Shown: in pieces, positions 25,704 to 33,659 of the stretch
Layout: each line of letters begins with the position of its first letter
Numbering within the stretch: the first letter of the stretch is position 1
Assembly: GCA_964436045.1 (NCBI GenBank)
Contig: CAYTBN010000015.1
Coordinates: 56,654 to 120,653, forward strand
Length of the DNA stretch: 64,000 nucleotides
DNA from: CAYTBN01 sp964436045
GTDB taxonomy: Bacteria > Myxococcota_A > UBA796 > UBA9615 > CAYRNR01
Direction: 5' to 3'
Notes under the pieces: generated by a model
Databases searched by the model: none
The model's input: only the letters and a program-made list of their open reading frames with translations
What the model was told of the DNA's origin: nothing
Position numbers and translations under genes: made by a program

Positions 25704-27121
25704 CTGCCCGCCAGTCCGCCCTCGCTGGGCGAAGCCATCTCGAGCTGCCAGACCACGGCCCCGTCCGCCGTGACCTCGAACAGCCGCGAGGGCGTGTCCA
25801 TGGGAATCACACTCCCCGCGGTGACCAGGGTGTTGCCGTTGGCCAGCCGATCGGCGTCGCCCCAGAACTGGGTGTACCAGTGGTCGTCCGCCAGTTCGCC
25901 CGGATACTCCCAGACCAGCTCGGCGGTCATCGACTCCTCGTCGAGGGCGTATTCGACGATCCGGGAGAAGTCGTGATTCTCCACCCCGCCGTTGTCGTAC
26001 ATCAGCACGTGCCCGTCGGGCAGCAGCTGGGGGGCGTGGGCAAAGCTCACCCAGGGCCAGTCGTGGGGGGTCCCGATGGTGAAGTCGCCACCCTCGCCGA
26101 AGGTCCACAGGATCTCGCCGCTCTCCCGGTCGATCTTGTAGAAGCTGCGGGTCAGCAGCGCGTTGAAGAAGATCGCCGTCTCGTCGCGCCCCAGCAGGGC
26201 CATGTTGCCGTGGACGTGCTCGATGGTGGCGTTGGGGATGTGGTCGGCAGCGTGCCACTCCCAGACCACCTCGCCGTCTCCGTCCAGCTCCAGGATCACG
26301 TCCTCGAGCACCGTGTTCTGGGCCTCGAACTCCAGTGTCAGGTAGTGCCCGTCGGGAAGCTGGCGGAACACGTGGTGCAGGCTGCCCGGTGCCAGGTAGT
26401 TCTCCGGCTGGGTCGGCCCCAGCCAGACCCGGTTGCCCGCCATGTCGACCCGCATCGCCGACTGACCCGGCCCCAACCCTCCGCCGATGAGCACCGTGCC
26501 GTCGTCCAGCAGCGTCGCGTCCACGTCGGCGAAGGTCGGCACCTCGCCCGCCTGGTGGTACCAGACGACATGGCCGTCGGGGTCCAGCATCACGACCACC
26601 GGGGGTGACAGGATCCCGTCCACCATCACGTTGGTCATCGTCCAGCCGGGCTGCATCGCCCCCCGATCCAGGGCGCTCACCTCGAACACCGGGCACTCGA
26701 AGGGCAGCGCATCGGTCACCACCGCATCGACGGTCCCCCGCACCTCGTCGCCGTTCCCGTCCACGGACACGGCCTCGAAGGAGTACTCGGTCTCCGCCCG
26801 CAGGCCGAACACGACGACCTCGTGCTCGGTGACCTGGGCGTCGTCGCCTACCCGGTGGGTCAGCACGCCGTCGTCCCCGAATTCCACGTGGGAGCTGGCC
26901 GGCGTCGACGTGGTCCAGCGTAGGGTGCGGCTGAGCAGGTTGGCGGGATTCTCTCCCACCTCCAGTGCCTCGAGGGTCCAGCCATCGGCCGGGGTCGTCG
27001 GGCAACCGGAGACCACCATCATCGCCGCCAGCAGTCCGGAGAAGATGGGAACTGGAACCGCAGATGCGCGCAGATGCACGCGGATGGGGGAAAGAAGAGG
27101 ATACTGAAGGGCGGTCTTCAT
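25661..27121 (-). CDS. Arylsulfotransferase-like beta-propeller lipoprotein
   Basis: 486 residues. The signal peptide ends at a lipobox (VVSGCP). A short fibronectin-like region (about 45-130) precedes a propeller of ASST type (PF05935/PF14269-like): repeated LDPDGHVVWYHQ, LELDGDGEVVWEWHAADH, HVHGNMALL, IDRESGEILWTFGE, LANGNTLVTAGS. The conserved His-rich blades of arylsulfotransferases are partly visible; the catalytic His cannot be assigned. Substrate unknown. The ATG at 27121 lies inside the right arm of an inverted repeat, with no good ribosome site, so the repeat seems to have supplied the first codons. It is the last gene of a minus-strand cluster. Confidence 0.76.
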   Translation of the reverse strand: MKTALQYPLLSPIRVHLRASAVPVPIFSGLLAAMMVVSGCPTTPADGWTLEALEVGENPANLLSRTLRWTTSTPASSHVEFGDDGVLTHRVGDDAQVTEHEVVVFGLRAETEYSFEAVSVDGNGDEVRGTVDAVVTDALPFECPVFEVSALDRGAMQPGWTMTNVMVDGILSPPVVVMLDPDGHVVWYHQAGEVPTFADVDATLLDDGTVLIGGGLGPGQSAMRVDMAGNRVWLGPTQPENYLAPGSLHHVFRQLPDGHYLTLEFEAQNTVLEDVILELDGDGEVVWEWHAADHIPNATIEHVHGNMALLGRDETAIFFNALLTRSFYKIDRESGEILWTFGEGGDFTIGTPHDWPWVSFAHAPQLLPDGHVLMYDNGGVENHDFSRIVEYALDEESMTAELVWEYPGELADDHWYTQFWGDADRLANGNTLVTAGSVIPMDTPSRLFEVTADGAVVWQLEMASPSEGGLAGSYSSERIRPLVEEL

Positions 27122-27147
27122 CTGCGTCCATCTGCGTTCATCTGCGG
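27058..27147. repeat. Inverted repeat built of CGCAGATG decamers
   Basis: Left arm 27058-27086 has three units CGCAGATGCG, CGCAGATGCA, CGCGGATGGG. The right arm 27119-27147 has three units in opposite orientation (reverse complement CGCAGATGAA, CGCAGATGGA, CGCAGATG). A 32-base spacer separates them. Similar CGCAGATGNA arrays are widespread intergenic repeats in environmental bacteria. The element overlaps the 5' end of the arylsulfotransferase-like gene. Confidence 0.8.
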
Positions 27148-27165
27148 CTTCACTTCTTCTCCTGA

Positions 27166-28302
27166 TCACCACCCTCGGACGGGGTGCCAGGTGTCGATTA
27201 TGTGTTCGCCGTCGACGGCGTGGTAGGCGGGGAAGAGGGCGGCGGCGAGGCAGCTGTGGTTGGGCAGGACCCGCAGGCGGGTTCCGATCGGCCACTCCCC
27301 GGGCCCGAGCCCCCCATCGACCTGGACCTTTCCGTGCTCCTGGGACAGGCCGGCCAGATGTAGCCGGGGCTCGAGGCGCCCATCGACGGCCGCCAGCCGC
27401 CCGAAGCCCCCGTCGGGGTCCACGTGGATCGCCCCCAGGTCCTTGCTCAGCGCCAGGGCACCTGCATCGATCACCAGCGAGTCCCGGCCGGGGTAGCGGC
27501 CCGTGACCGTGGCCAGGACCGAGAACGCCACGTCGTCGAGGTCGCAGCTGCCGATGGCCGCCTGAAACGTGTCGAAGAGGGCGTAGTTGCCGGGCCGCGC
27601 CTCGCTGATCCGATCCAGATCCACCGCCGCGCACATCGTGGGCGTCGAGCCCACCGACAGGGCTGGGACCGCGATCCCGTCGTCGTCGAGCCGGTCGGCC
27701 AGCCTGACGACGGCGTCGCGCTCCGTCGCCGCCACCCCCCGCGCCTCGGCGGCGTTTCGGCACCCGTATGCCTGCCCCGCGTGGGTCAACAGGCCGGCGA
27801 ACGTCAGCCCGGTGGAGGCGTCCAGGCGGCGGGCGAGCTCCAAGGCGTCGGCCGAGTCCGGGTCCACCCCGGCCCGGTGATAGCCGCAGTCCACCTTCAG
27901 CCAGATGGACAGTTGCTGTCCGCGGCGCCGGGCGCAGGCCTCGGCGGCGTCCAGGGTGTCGCCGTGATCCAGCAGCAGATGCAGCGCGTCCAGCTCGCCG
28001 GCCAGCTCCGCGGCCTCGTCCAGCATCGCCGGAGCCATGGGCACGGCCCAGGTGATGTCGGCAAAGCCGGCGCGGGCAAACGCGCGCGCCTCGGCCAGGG
28101 TCGATACGGTGATCCCGTCGTCCCGACCTTGCAGCTGGATCCGACCGATCGGAGGGCACTTGTGAGTCTTGACGTGGGGCCGCAGGCGGACGCCGGCCCC
28201 CCGGATCCGAGCCGCCATGCGCGCGCAATTGCGCTCCAGTCGCCCGACGTCGATGAGCGCCGCGGGGGTTGGCAGGTCGCCCGTCGAGGCGAGCCCGGTC
28301 AA
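27166..28302 (-). CDS. D-threonine aldolase / D-serine dehydratase family enzyme
   Basis: 378 residues. An alanine-racemase-like PLP barrel: RLRPHVKTHKCPPI holds the PLP lysine and VSTLAEARAFARAGF follows. The C-terminal beta domain ends with VLPNHSCLAAAL, the His-x-Cys metal site of the D-threonine aldolase / eukaryotic-type D-serine dehydratase family (PF14031), normally with Zn or Mn. It would cleave D-beta-hydroxy amino acids or deaminate D-serine in the cytoplasm. I chose the TTG start at 28302: it overlaps the upstream stop (TTGA) and has GGGGGAGGAGG 5-6 bases before it. The frame is open to 28350. Confidence 0.83.
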   Translation of the reverse strand: MTGLASTGDLPTPAALIDVGRLERNCARMAARIRGAGVRLRPHVKTHKCPPIGRIQLQGRDDGITVSTLAEARAFARAGFADITWAVPMAPAMLDEAAELAGELDALHLLLDHGDTLDAAEACARRRGQQLSIWLKVDCGYHRAGVDPDSADALELARRLDASTGLTFAGLLTHAGQAYGCRNAAEARGVAATERDAVVRLADRLDDDGIAVPALSVGSTPTMCAAVDLDRISEARPGNYALFDTFQAAIGSCDLDDVAFSVLATVTGRYPGRDSLVIDAGALALSKDLGAIHVDPDGGFGRLAAVDGRLEPRLHLAGLSQEHGKVQVDGGLGPGEWPIGTRLRVLPNHSCLAAALFPAYHAVDGEHIIDTWHPVRGW

Positions 28303-30437
28303 CGGGCCTCCTCCCCCTCGAGCATCATCAACGCGACCAGCGGAGACCACACGTAGTTCGGCATGGACTCGTTGGGGCGACCGGCGTCGTCCGGATCGTA
28401 GAGTTCACGGAACTGGTGGTGCTCCACCAGCTGGGCACGGACCCCCGCCAGGGTCCTGTCGGTCAGCTCGTCGGCGAGGTCCTGACGGTGGTAGCGCAGC
28501 AGGGCCCGGAACAACAGGTACTGCCACTGGACCCAGACGGGTCCATCCCAGCGGCAGCACCCGGATGCCTGGGGTGTGTAAGAGGGGTCGTCGGCGGCCA
28601 ATCCCGGCACGCCGTACTCGCGCCAGAAACGATCCGGATCGGTGAGCTTCTCCAGCAGGATCTCCAGCCGCTCGCCGGGCACGATGCCGGCCCACATGGG
28701 CATGAACCCGGCGATCTCCATTCGTTTCAGGTCCCCGGGGGCCGCGTAGTCGAACGAGTCGGTGTCCCTGGCCACGTGGTAGTAGAAGCCCGTCTCCTCG
28801 TCCCACATGCGGGTGTTGATCAGCGAGGCGCGAGCGGTGGCGGCGGCGTCCCAGGCAGCGGCTTCCTCGTCCCTGCCCAGCGCCCGCGCCATGTTGGCCA
28901 GAGTCCGCTCCTCCATGACGAGCCAGCTGTTGAGATCGACGGCCTCCACCTCCTCGGGGGGGGCCACCTCCTCCCAGATCACGTTGTTCAGGTCCCGCAC
29001 CGACTCGGTGACGGCAAATCCGCCGAACTCGCACAGCCCGTCGCCGTCCGCGTCCCGCTCGGTGACCCAGTAGTCCCGGAAGCGGGCGGCGGTCTCGTAG
29101 GCGTCCTCCAGGAAGGTGGGATCGTCGAGCACCCGAGCCAGCTCCCAGCCCTCATAGGCCAGCAGCGGCGCGGTCGTGGTGCCCAGGGTGGTCTGCTCCA
29201 CCACCGGTCCCACGTTGTAGGGCAGATAACCGTCGTCCTCGATCCGGTCGATCCAGACCCGGTGCGACGACTCGGCCAGCTCGGGGTGGAAGCGGGCCAT
29301 CGCCAGCATCGCCAGGCTCTCGTGGCTGTGCTGGCCCAGCCTGGCGAACCACCAGGTGGGTTCGCGCGAGAACAGATAATAGGCCCGGTCCAGGTTCCCC
29401 TCCGGGGGCATCATCAGCTGGTCCAGCAACACGAAGCTCGATCGGTACACCAGCTCGTCGCTGCGCCCCAGACCTGCCAGGGGGGGCGTCGCCGTCAGCC
29501 GGCCGTAGCTGCGCTCCAGGATCCCCAGGGTGTCCAGCGCCCGGGCGGTGGCCAGCGCGTCGTCCAGGCGATCCGCTTCGTCCTGGGGGGCGACCCCTCG
29601 CTGGATTCGGATCGAGGTCCGGGACTCCGGGGGCAGGGTGACGGCGGCCCGCAGAGCCATCATCGAGACCGAGTTGCTCGGCCCGGTACCCCCGCTGGTC
29701 AGGGAGGAGAGGTCCGCAGCCAGGTCGTGGGAACAGGTCTCCAGCACCGTCCAGCCCTCGTAGCCGCTCTCGACCCACAAGGCGTCGGCGGCAGTGTCCA
29801 CGTAGGTACCAGGCGCGAACAGCTGTTCCTCCTCGGAGATCTCCACCGTGTGCCTCGCCCGCACCCCGTTCTCTGCACTCTCCACGTTGGTGTACGGGCC
29901 GTGGCAGCGCCGCAGATAGGGGATCACCGCGAGATCACGGTCCCGGTCCGATAGGTTCTCCAGCCACAATTCCATCGCGGCCACCCGCGAGCTGGCGGCG
30001 GCGAACCGTAGCTCCAGCTTTACCGAGGGCTCCAGCTCCAGATCCAGCACCATCGAATCCGATCCGGTGTAGCGGATCGTGGCCGGTGAGCTCAGGTCGC
30101 GGTCGAGCAGCCGCAGCTGACCGTCCAGCTCCAGGGCCAGCCCCAGGTCACCCGCGGTGTCGGTGGTCAGCCACAGCAGCTGGTCCTCGTCCCTGGCCAG
30201 TGTGTAGCCCTCGTCGACCCTGTACTCGGCGGTCTCCCGGGGCGCGGCGAAGGTCAGCAGCAGGGGATCGTCGAAGCTCGCGTCGAGGGCGGTGCCCAGG
30301 TAGGGCTCCACATAGGCATCCAGCTCGTCGCCCGGGCAACCGGCGAGGAGCAGCAGGAGGGTCGCCAGCGCAGGAGCGCGACCAGCGTGGCGCGTGTCGG
30401 CCTGCGACCGACGGTTCTTCGTTACTCGGTGGCCCAT
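28299..30437 (-). CDS. Lipoprotein glycosidase of (alpha/alpha)6 barrel type
   Basis: 712 residues. A lipobox (LLLLAGCPG) follows a basic N-region, so the protein is probably lipid-anchored. An N-terminal beta domain (about 35-270) is followed by an (alpha/alpha)6 catalytic domain (about 280-710): LFSREPTWWFARLGQHSHES, ESVRDLNNVIWEE, DLNSWLVMEE, WDEETGFYYH, CCRWDGPVWVQWQYL. This pattern fits the GH63/trehalase/MGH1-like glycoside hydrolases. The acids WDGP and the Glu/Asp near LNSW are probable catalytic positions, but the substrate is not readable. The start overlaps the end of the cupin gene by 16 bases; a weak GGACGA precedes the ATG. Its stop overlaps the TTG of the aldolase-like gene. 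Confidence 0.75.
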   Translation of the reverse strand: MGHRVTKNRRSQADTRHAGRAPALATLLLLLAGCPGDELDAYVEPYLGTALDASFDDPLLLTFAAPRETAEYRVDEGYTLARDEDQLLWLTTDTAGDLGLALELDGQLRLLDRDLSSPATIRYTGSDSMVLDLELEPSVKLELRFAAASSRVAAMELWLENLSDRDRDLAVIPYLRRCHGPYTNVESAENGVRARHTVEISEEEQLFAPGTYVDTAADALWVESGYEGWTVLETCSHDLAADLSSLTSGGTGPSNSVSMMALRAAVTLPPESRTSIRIQRGVAPQDEADRLDDALATARALDTLGILERSYGRLTATPPLAGLGRSDELVYRSSFVLLDQLMMPPEGNLDRAYYLFSREPTWWFARLGQHSHESLAMLAMARFHPELAESSHRVWIDRIEDDGYLPYNVGPVVEQTTLGTTTAPLLAYEGWELARVLDDPTFLEDAYETAARFRDYWVTERDADGDGLCEFGGFAVTESVRDLNNVIWEEVAPPEEVEAVDLNSWLVMEERTLANMARALGRDEEAAAWDAAATARASLINTRMWDEETGFYYHVARDTDSFDYAAPGDLKRMEIAGFMPMWAGIVPGERLEILLEKLTDPDRFWREYGVPGLAADDPSYTPQASGCCRWDGPVWVQWQYLLFRALLRYHRQDLADELTDRTLAGVRAQLVEHHQFRELYDPDDAGRPNESMPNYVWSPLVALMMLEGEEAR

Positions 30438-30823
30438 TCGTCCAACGCCCGGTACTCCGTGCGGAATTTGTCCCGCTCCACCACGAACGCCCTCCCCGTG
30501 TGGGGCCCGTCCGGACAATAGCCCGAATGTGGGGCGGTGACGAGCACGGGCTGTGCCGGTCGCAGCTCGATCTCGCGCTCCTCCCCCTCGATCCGGCAGA
30601 CCAGGGTCAGCCGCCCGTCGAGGAGCAGGAACAGCTCGGGGCAGTCGTGGCGCTCCAACTCGGCGATCTGCGCGCGCGACGACTCTGGCGGCGAAAAGAT
30701 GCCGGACCGCCAGTGGTCCCGATCGCCGCACAGGACCTGCCAGCGCAGGCCGGGTTCGGGGGTCAGATTGGCGTTCTCGGCGGCCTCGGGGAACGACGGA
30801 TACTGGACTCGGACGGAGCGCAC
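30422..30823 (-). CDS. Cupin-like protein
   Basis: 133 residues, all beta in appearance. ELERHDCPELFLLLDGRLTL and PHSGYCPDGPHTGRAFVVE resemble the two cupin motifs, with one His and Cys/Glu in the first and a His in the second, a partial metal-binding set. A cytoplasmic cupin of unknown role; sugar isomerase or sensor roles are possible in view of the glycosidase downstream. The GTG start at 30823 has GGAGG 7 bases upstream. First gene of the minus-strand cluster. Confidence 0.65.
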   Translation of the reverse strand: MRSVRVQYPSFPEAAENANLTPEPGLRWQVLCGDRDHWRSGIFSPPESSRAQIAELERHDCPELFLLLDGRLTLVCRIEGEEREIELRPAQPVLVTAPHSGYCPDGPHTGRAFVVERDKFRTEYRALDEWATE

Positions 30824-30910
30824 GGCGGACCTCCAGGAGATTTTGACTTCGACTCAGCGATCCAAGACACTAACAAGCCACTCCCCCATTCGGGAGGGAA
30901 AGGGAGATCC

Positions 30911-31348
30911 ATGAAGAAGCTGACGATGGTCCTGTCGATGTTGGCGCTGGCCGCCCTGGTTTGGGGTTGCTGCGGTGGAGGTGCGACCTCCGACGCGGAG
31001 CTGGAGGAGGCCCTGGACGCCGCCTTCGACGAGGCGGTCAAGGAGATGGAAGCCGAGATGGACACTGCCGCCGAGGCGGCGGGTGACGCGGCTGCCGAAG
31101 CGGTGCCCGGTGACCCCTGCTCGGCGTACTCCAAGTGCTGCTCGGATTACATCGAAGCCCTGTCCAACCTGCCCGGCTACCCTGCCGAGTCGGTGGAAGC
31201 GGCCAAGACTGGCTGCCAGGCCGCCGAGACCTACAAGGACTCGCCCGGGATGGAAGACACCTGCAAGACCATGCTCGACGCCATGAAGCTGAGCATGGAC
31301 TCGATGGGCGCCTTCCCCGGCTGGGAGACGCCGGCCTCCTGCAAGTAG
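30911..31348 (+). CDS. Small lipoprotein with helical linker and Cys domain
   Basis: 145 residues. Signal peptide with lipobox (LVWGCCGG, Cys20). An acidic Ala/Glu helical segment (about 28-65, EEALDAAFDEAVKEMEAEMD) looks like a coiled coil or stalk. The C-terminal domain has six Cys (CSAYSKCCSDY, GCQAAE, DTCKTM, SCK). AGGGAG lies 5 bases before the ATG. No family recognised. Its helical stalk replaces the Asp-rich linker of other lipoproteins here. Confidence 0.72.
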   Translation: MKKLTMVLSMLALAALVWGCCGGGATSDAELEEALDAAFDEAVKEMEAEMDTAAEAAGDAAAEAVPGDPCSAYSKCCSDYIEALSNLPGYPAESVEAAKTGCQAAETYKDSPGMEDTCKTMLDAMKLSMDSMGAFPGWETPASCK

Positions 31349-31369
31349 GCTAGCGGTTCCGCCGCCTGC

Positions 31370-32323
31370 TCAGCTCTCCTCCGCAGCCTGGAACGGCCGG
31401 GGCTCGCCCCCGTGGATCAGGCTGACCTGGTTGCGCCCGCCCTCCTTGGACGCGTACATCGCCTTGTCCGCGGCCTCGAACAGGATCGTGCGGGTATCGC
31501 CATCGGTCGGACAGACGGCAAGCCCCACCGAGACCGTGACCTTCAGCGCCTGCCCCTCGTACTGGAACTCCGCATCCTCGACCTTCCGGCGGTACTCCTC
31601 GAGGACCGCCGCCGCCGCGCTGATCGGCGTGGCGGGCAGCAGCATGCAGAACTCTTCGCCGCCGTAGCGGAACGCGGCGTCCAGGCTGTTGTCGCGGACC
31701 ATGTCCCGCAGCAGCTGGGCGGTCTTCGTCAGCACGAAGTCGCCCGCCTGGTGGCCGTATGTGTCGTTGAACTTCTTGAAATGGTCGATGTCCGTGACCG
31801 CCAGCGACAGGGGGTCCTCGGTGGTCACCGTGTGCTGGATGCAGCCGTCGAGGCGGGCCTCGAAGTGGCGGGCGTTGTACAGGCCGGTCAGCCGGTCGGT
31901 GATCGACTCGCTGTACAGCCGGGCCTTGTGCAGATTGACGGCGGCGTTGTCGGCCAGCCCCAGCAGGAGCTGTTCGTCGTCCTCGCCGAACCGGCCCAGG
32001 GTGTCGAGCACCAGCTGGTCGGAGTCCTCCTCCTGCTTGACCTTGTTGGTCAGCGTCATCACACCGACCACCTCGCCGCCGTAGATCATCGGCACCGACA
32101 GGATGCAGAACACCAGGTTGCGCCCGACCTGCTTGATCTGGGTGCGGTTGTTGAGGTTGTTGGCTTTGTTTCGCCAGTATTCGAGATCGCCGTGAAGCTC
32201 GGCCACCGTCGCCTGGTGTTCGTCGGCGACGGCCTCCGCCACCTCTTCCGGCGTCGCTTCCGGTGTGATCATCTCCGCGGTGGTCAACGGCGCGTCGATG
32301 GAAATATCGTCGTCGTCGGGCAA
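31370..32323 (-). CDS. GAF-like / GGDEF diguanylate cyclase
   Basis: 317 residues. A hydrophilic N-terminus with a helix, then a truncated-looking GAF domain (about 70-140: VFCILSVPMIYGGEVVGVMTL), then a full GGDEF domain (about 150-305: DRLTGLYNARHFEARLDG, DIDHFKKFNDTYGHQAGD, FRYGGEEFCMLLP, DKAMYASKEGGRN). The active site GGEEF is intact, so it should make cyclic di-GMP. No inhibitory RxxD is obvious at the usual site. The TTG at 32323 has GGAGG 5 bases before it. The PilZ protein at 35 kb is a possible receptor; that is inference. Confidence 0.83.
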   Translation of the reverse strand: MPDDDDISIDAPLTTAEMITPEATPEEVAEAVADEHQATVAELHGDLEYWRNKANNLNNRTQIKQVGRNLVFCILSVPMIYGGEVVGVMTLTNKVKQEEDSDQLVLDTLGRFGEDDEQLLLGLADNAAVNLHKARLYSESITDRLTGLYNARHFEARLDGCIQHTVTTEDPLSLAVTDIDHFKKFNDTYGHQAGDFVLTKTAQLLRDMVRDNSLDAAFRYGGEEFCMLLPATPISAAAAVLEEYRRKVEDAEFQYEGQALKVTVSVGLAVCPTDGDTRTILFEAADKAMYASKEGGRNQVSLIHGGEPRPFQAAEES

Positions 32324-32479
32324 CGGTTCCTCCGAATGTTCCGGTCGGCTGTGATCCCCTGTCGCGATTGTAGGGTCGTGCTCAGGAGACGGCAGTCGAC
32401 CGCGGATCCCGGGGGGGTTGGAAACCGTGCGAGCGCGCCGTATAAACCGGACTCCTATTCCTGAAGGGGAGGTGCGACC

Positions 32480-33508
32480 ATGTGGACGACACGAATCGCG
32501 GGGATGTGTTCTGCGCTGGCACTGATGATGACGGCGGCCCCGGCGGTGGCCATCACCGCCCGTCACCCGAGCTCGGAGCCCGGCTGCTTCGGTAGCGAGA
32601 ACACCAAGAAGATGGCCATCGCCAAGGAGAAGCTGCTCGAGCCCAAGAAGGTCAAGTCGGGCCTCTCGACCCTGCGCATGCAGGGGGACGCGGGCTGCCT
32701 GGAGCTGGTGAACTGGCTGTCCCACGGCGCCCCGCACGCCTACCCGGATCAGCTGGAAGAGGTGGTCGAGTGGGTCGGCCGGTCCGACGTGGCCGGCGGG
32801 CTGGAGCAGGTGCTGATCTTCGCCAACAGCGACGTGGAAGACGTGCGTGAAGAGGCCCTCGAGGTGCTCGAGGAGCGCCTCGTCGAGCTCACCGCCGAGG
32901 AGGCCGACCTGCTGGTGGCGTCCGCGTACGCCGACGTTCGCCACGAGGCGGTCGCCATCCTCGCGGGCCACCACAGCGTGGGCGAGATCCAGATGGTGCG
33001 ACCGGCGGTGGTGGGCGGCCCCGAGATCCCCATGTGGGTCGAGGTGGAGTTCTGGGGCGCCGACAGCGTGCCGCGGGCCCACGAGGATGGCCTCTCCCGG
33101 CTCGTCGCCGACGAGATCCCGGGCATCCGCGAGCGGGTGGCCGAGGTCATCGGCCGGATGATGTGGGAGGGCCTGGGCACGGCGTCGTCCTACAACGACC
33201 ACCTGCTCGCCCTGGCCGGCGACGCCGAGGACGAGGTGGTCGAGGATGCCGCCAAGAGCCTGGGCATGGCCGCCCCGGCCAACGGCATGGAGATCCTCGA
33301 CGTGCTGCTGGCCCGCACCGAGGGCGACCTGGACGACATCTTCGAGGAGCTGATGGACGGCCTCGACGAGGCGGTGGACGAGGGCAAGATCAGCGACATG
33401 ACCGTCCAGATCCTGCGTAAACTGGAGACCAACGGCCCCTCCGACGTCCAGAAGTCCGCCGGTTCCCTGGCCAAGAAGGCGGAGAAGAAGCTCGCCAAGC
33501 AGAAGTAG
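32480..33508 (+). CDS. Exported helical-repeat (HEAT-like) protein
   Basis: 342 residues. Signal peptide about 1-24 (ending AAPAVAIT). The mature protein is a series of paired helices (GLEQVLIFANSDVEDVREEA, VLEERLVELTAEEADLLVAS, AYADVRHEAVAILAGHH) that look like HEAT/armadillo-type repeats, ending in a Lys-rich tail (AKKAEKKLAKQK). GGGGAGG lies 6 bases before the ATG. The function is unknown, probably a scaffold in the periplasm. The gene is divergent from the GGDEF gene with 156 bases between starts. Confidence 0.72.
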   Translation: MWTTRIAGMCSALALMMTAAPAVAITARHPSSEPGCFGSENTKKMAIAKEKLLEPKKVKSGLSTLRMQGDAGCLELVNWLSHGAPHAYPDQLEEVVEWVGRSDVAGGLEQVLIFANSDVEDVREEALEVLEERLVELTAEEADLLVASAYADVRHEAVAILAGHHSVGEIQMVRPAVVGGPEIPMWVEVEFWGADSVPRAHEDGLSRLVADEIPGIRERVAEVIGRMMWEGLGTASSYNDHLLALAGDAEDEVVEDAAKSLGMAAPANGMEILDVLLARTEGDLDDIFEELMDGLDEAVDEGKISDMTVQILRKLETNGPSDVQKSAGSLAKKAEKKLAKQK

Positions 33509-33555
33509 GCTCCCCGGCCGTTCTTTCCTGGACGTGGCCTTGGGCGTCTCCGGAA

Positions 33556-33640
33556 CCGAGCCCGAGCCCGAGCCCGAGTCCGAGTCCGAGTCCGAGTCCG
33601 AGCCCCTCCCCATCCCCCTCCCCATCCCCCTCCCCATCCC
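33556..33640. repeat. Hexamer (CCGAGN) array plus 12-bp array
   Basis: About eight CCGAGC/CCGAGT units (33556-33603) are followed by three copies of CTCCCCATCCCC (about 33605-33640). It fills the space between the helical-repeat gene and the radical SAM gene; the second part is a pure pyrimidine run with few purines on the plus strand. Confidence 0.85.
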
Positions 33641-33647
33641 TTCCCCC

Positions 33648-33653
33648 TATACT
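33648..33653 (+). promoter_or_regulatory. -10 box for a leaderless transcript (TATACT)
   Basis: TATACT ends 6 bases before the ATG at 33660, which places transcription start near the A of the start codon. The upstream stretch is pyrimidine only, so no ribosome site exists. A leaderless mRNA for the radical SAM gene is the simplest reading; no -35 is visible. Confidence 0.5.
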
Positions 33654-33659
33654 CCCCCC

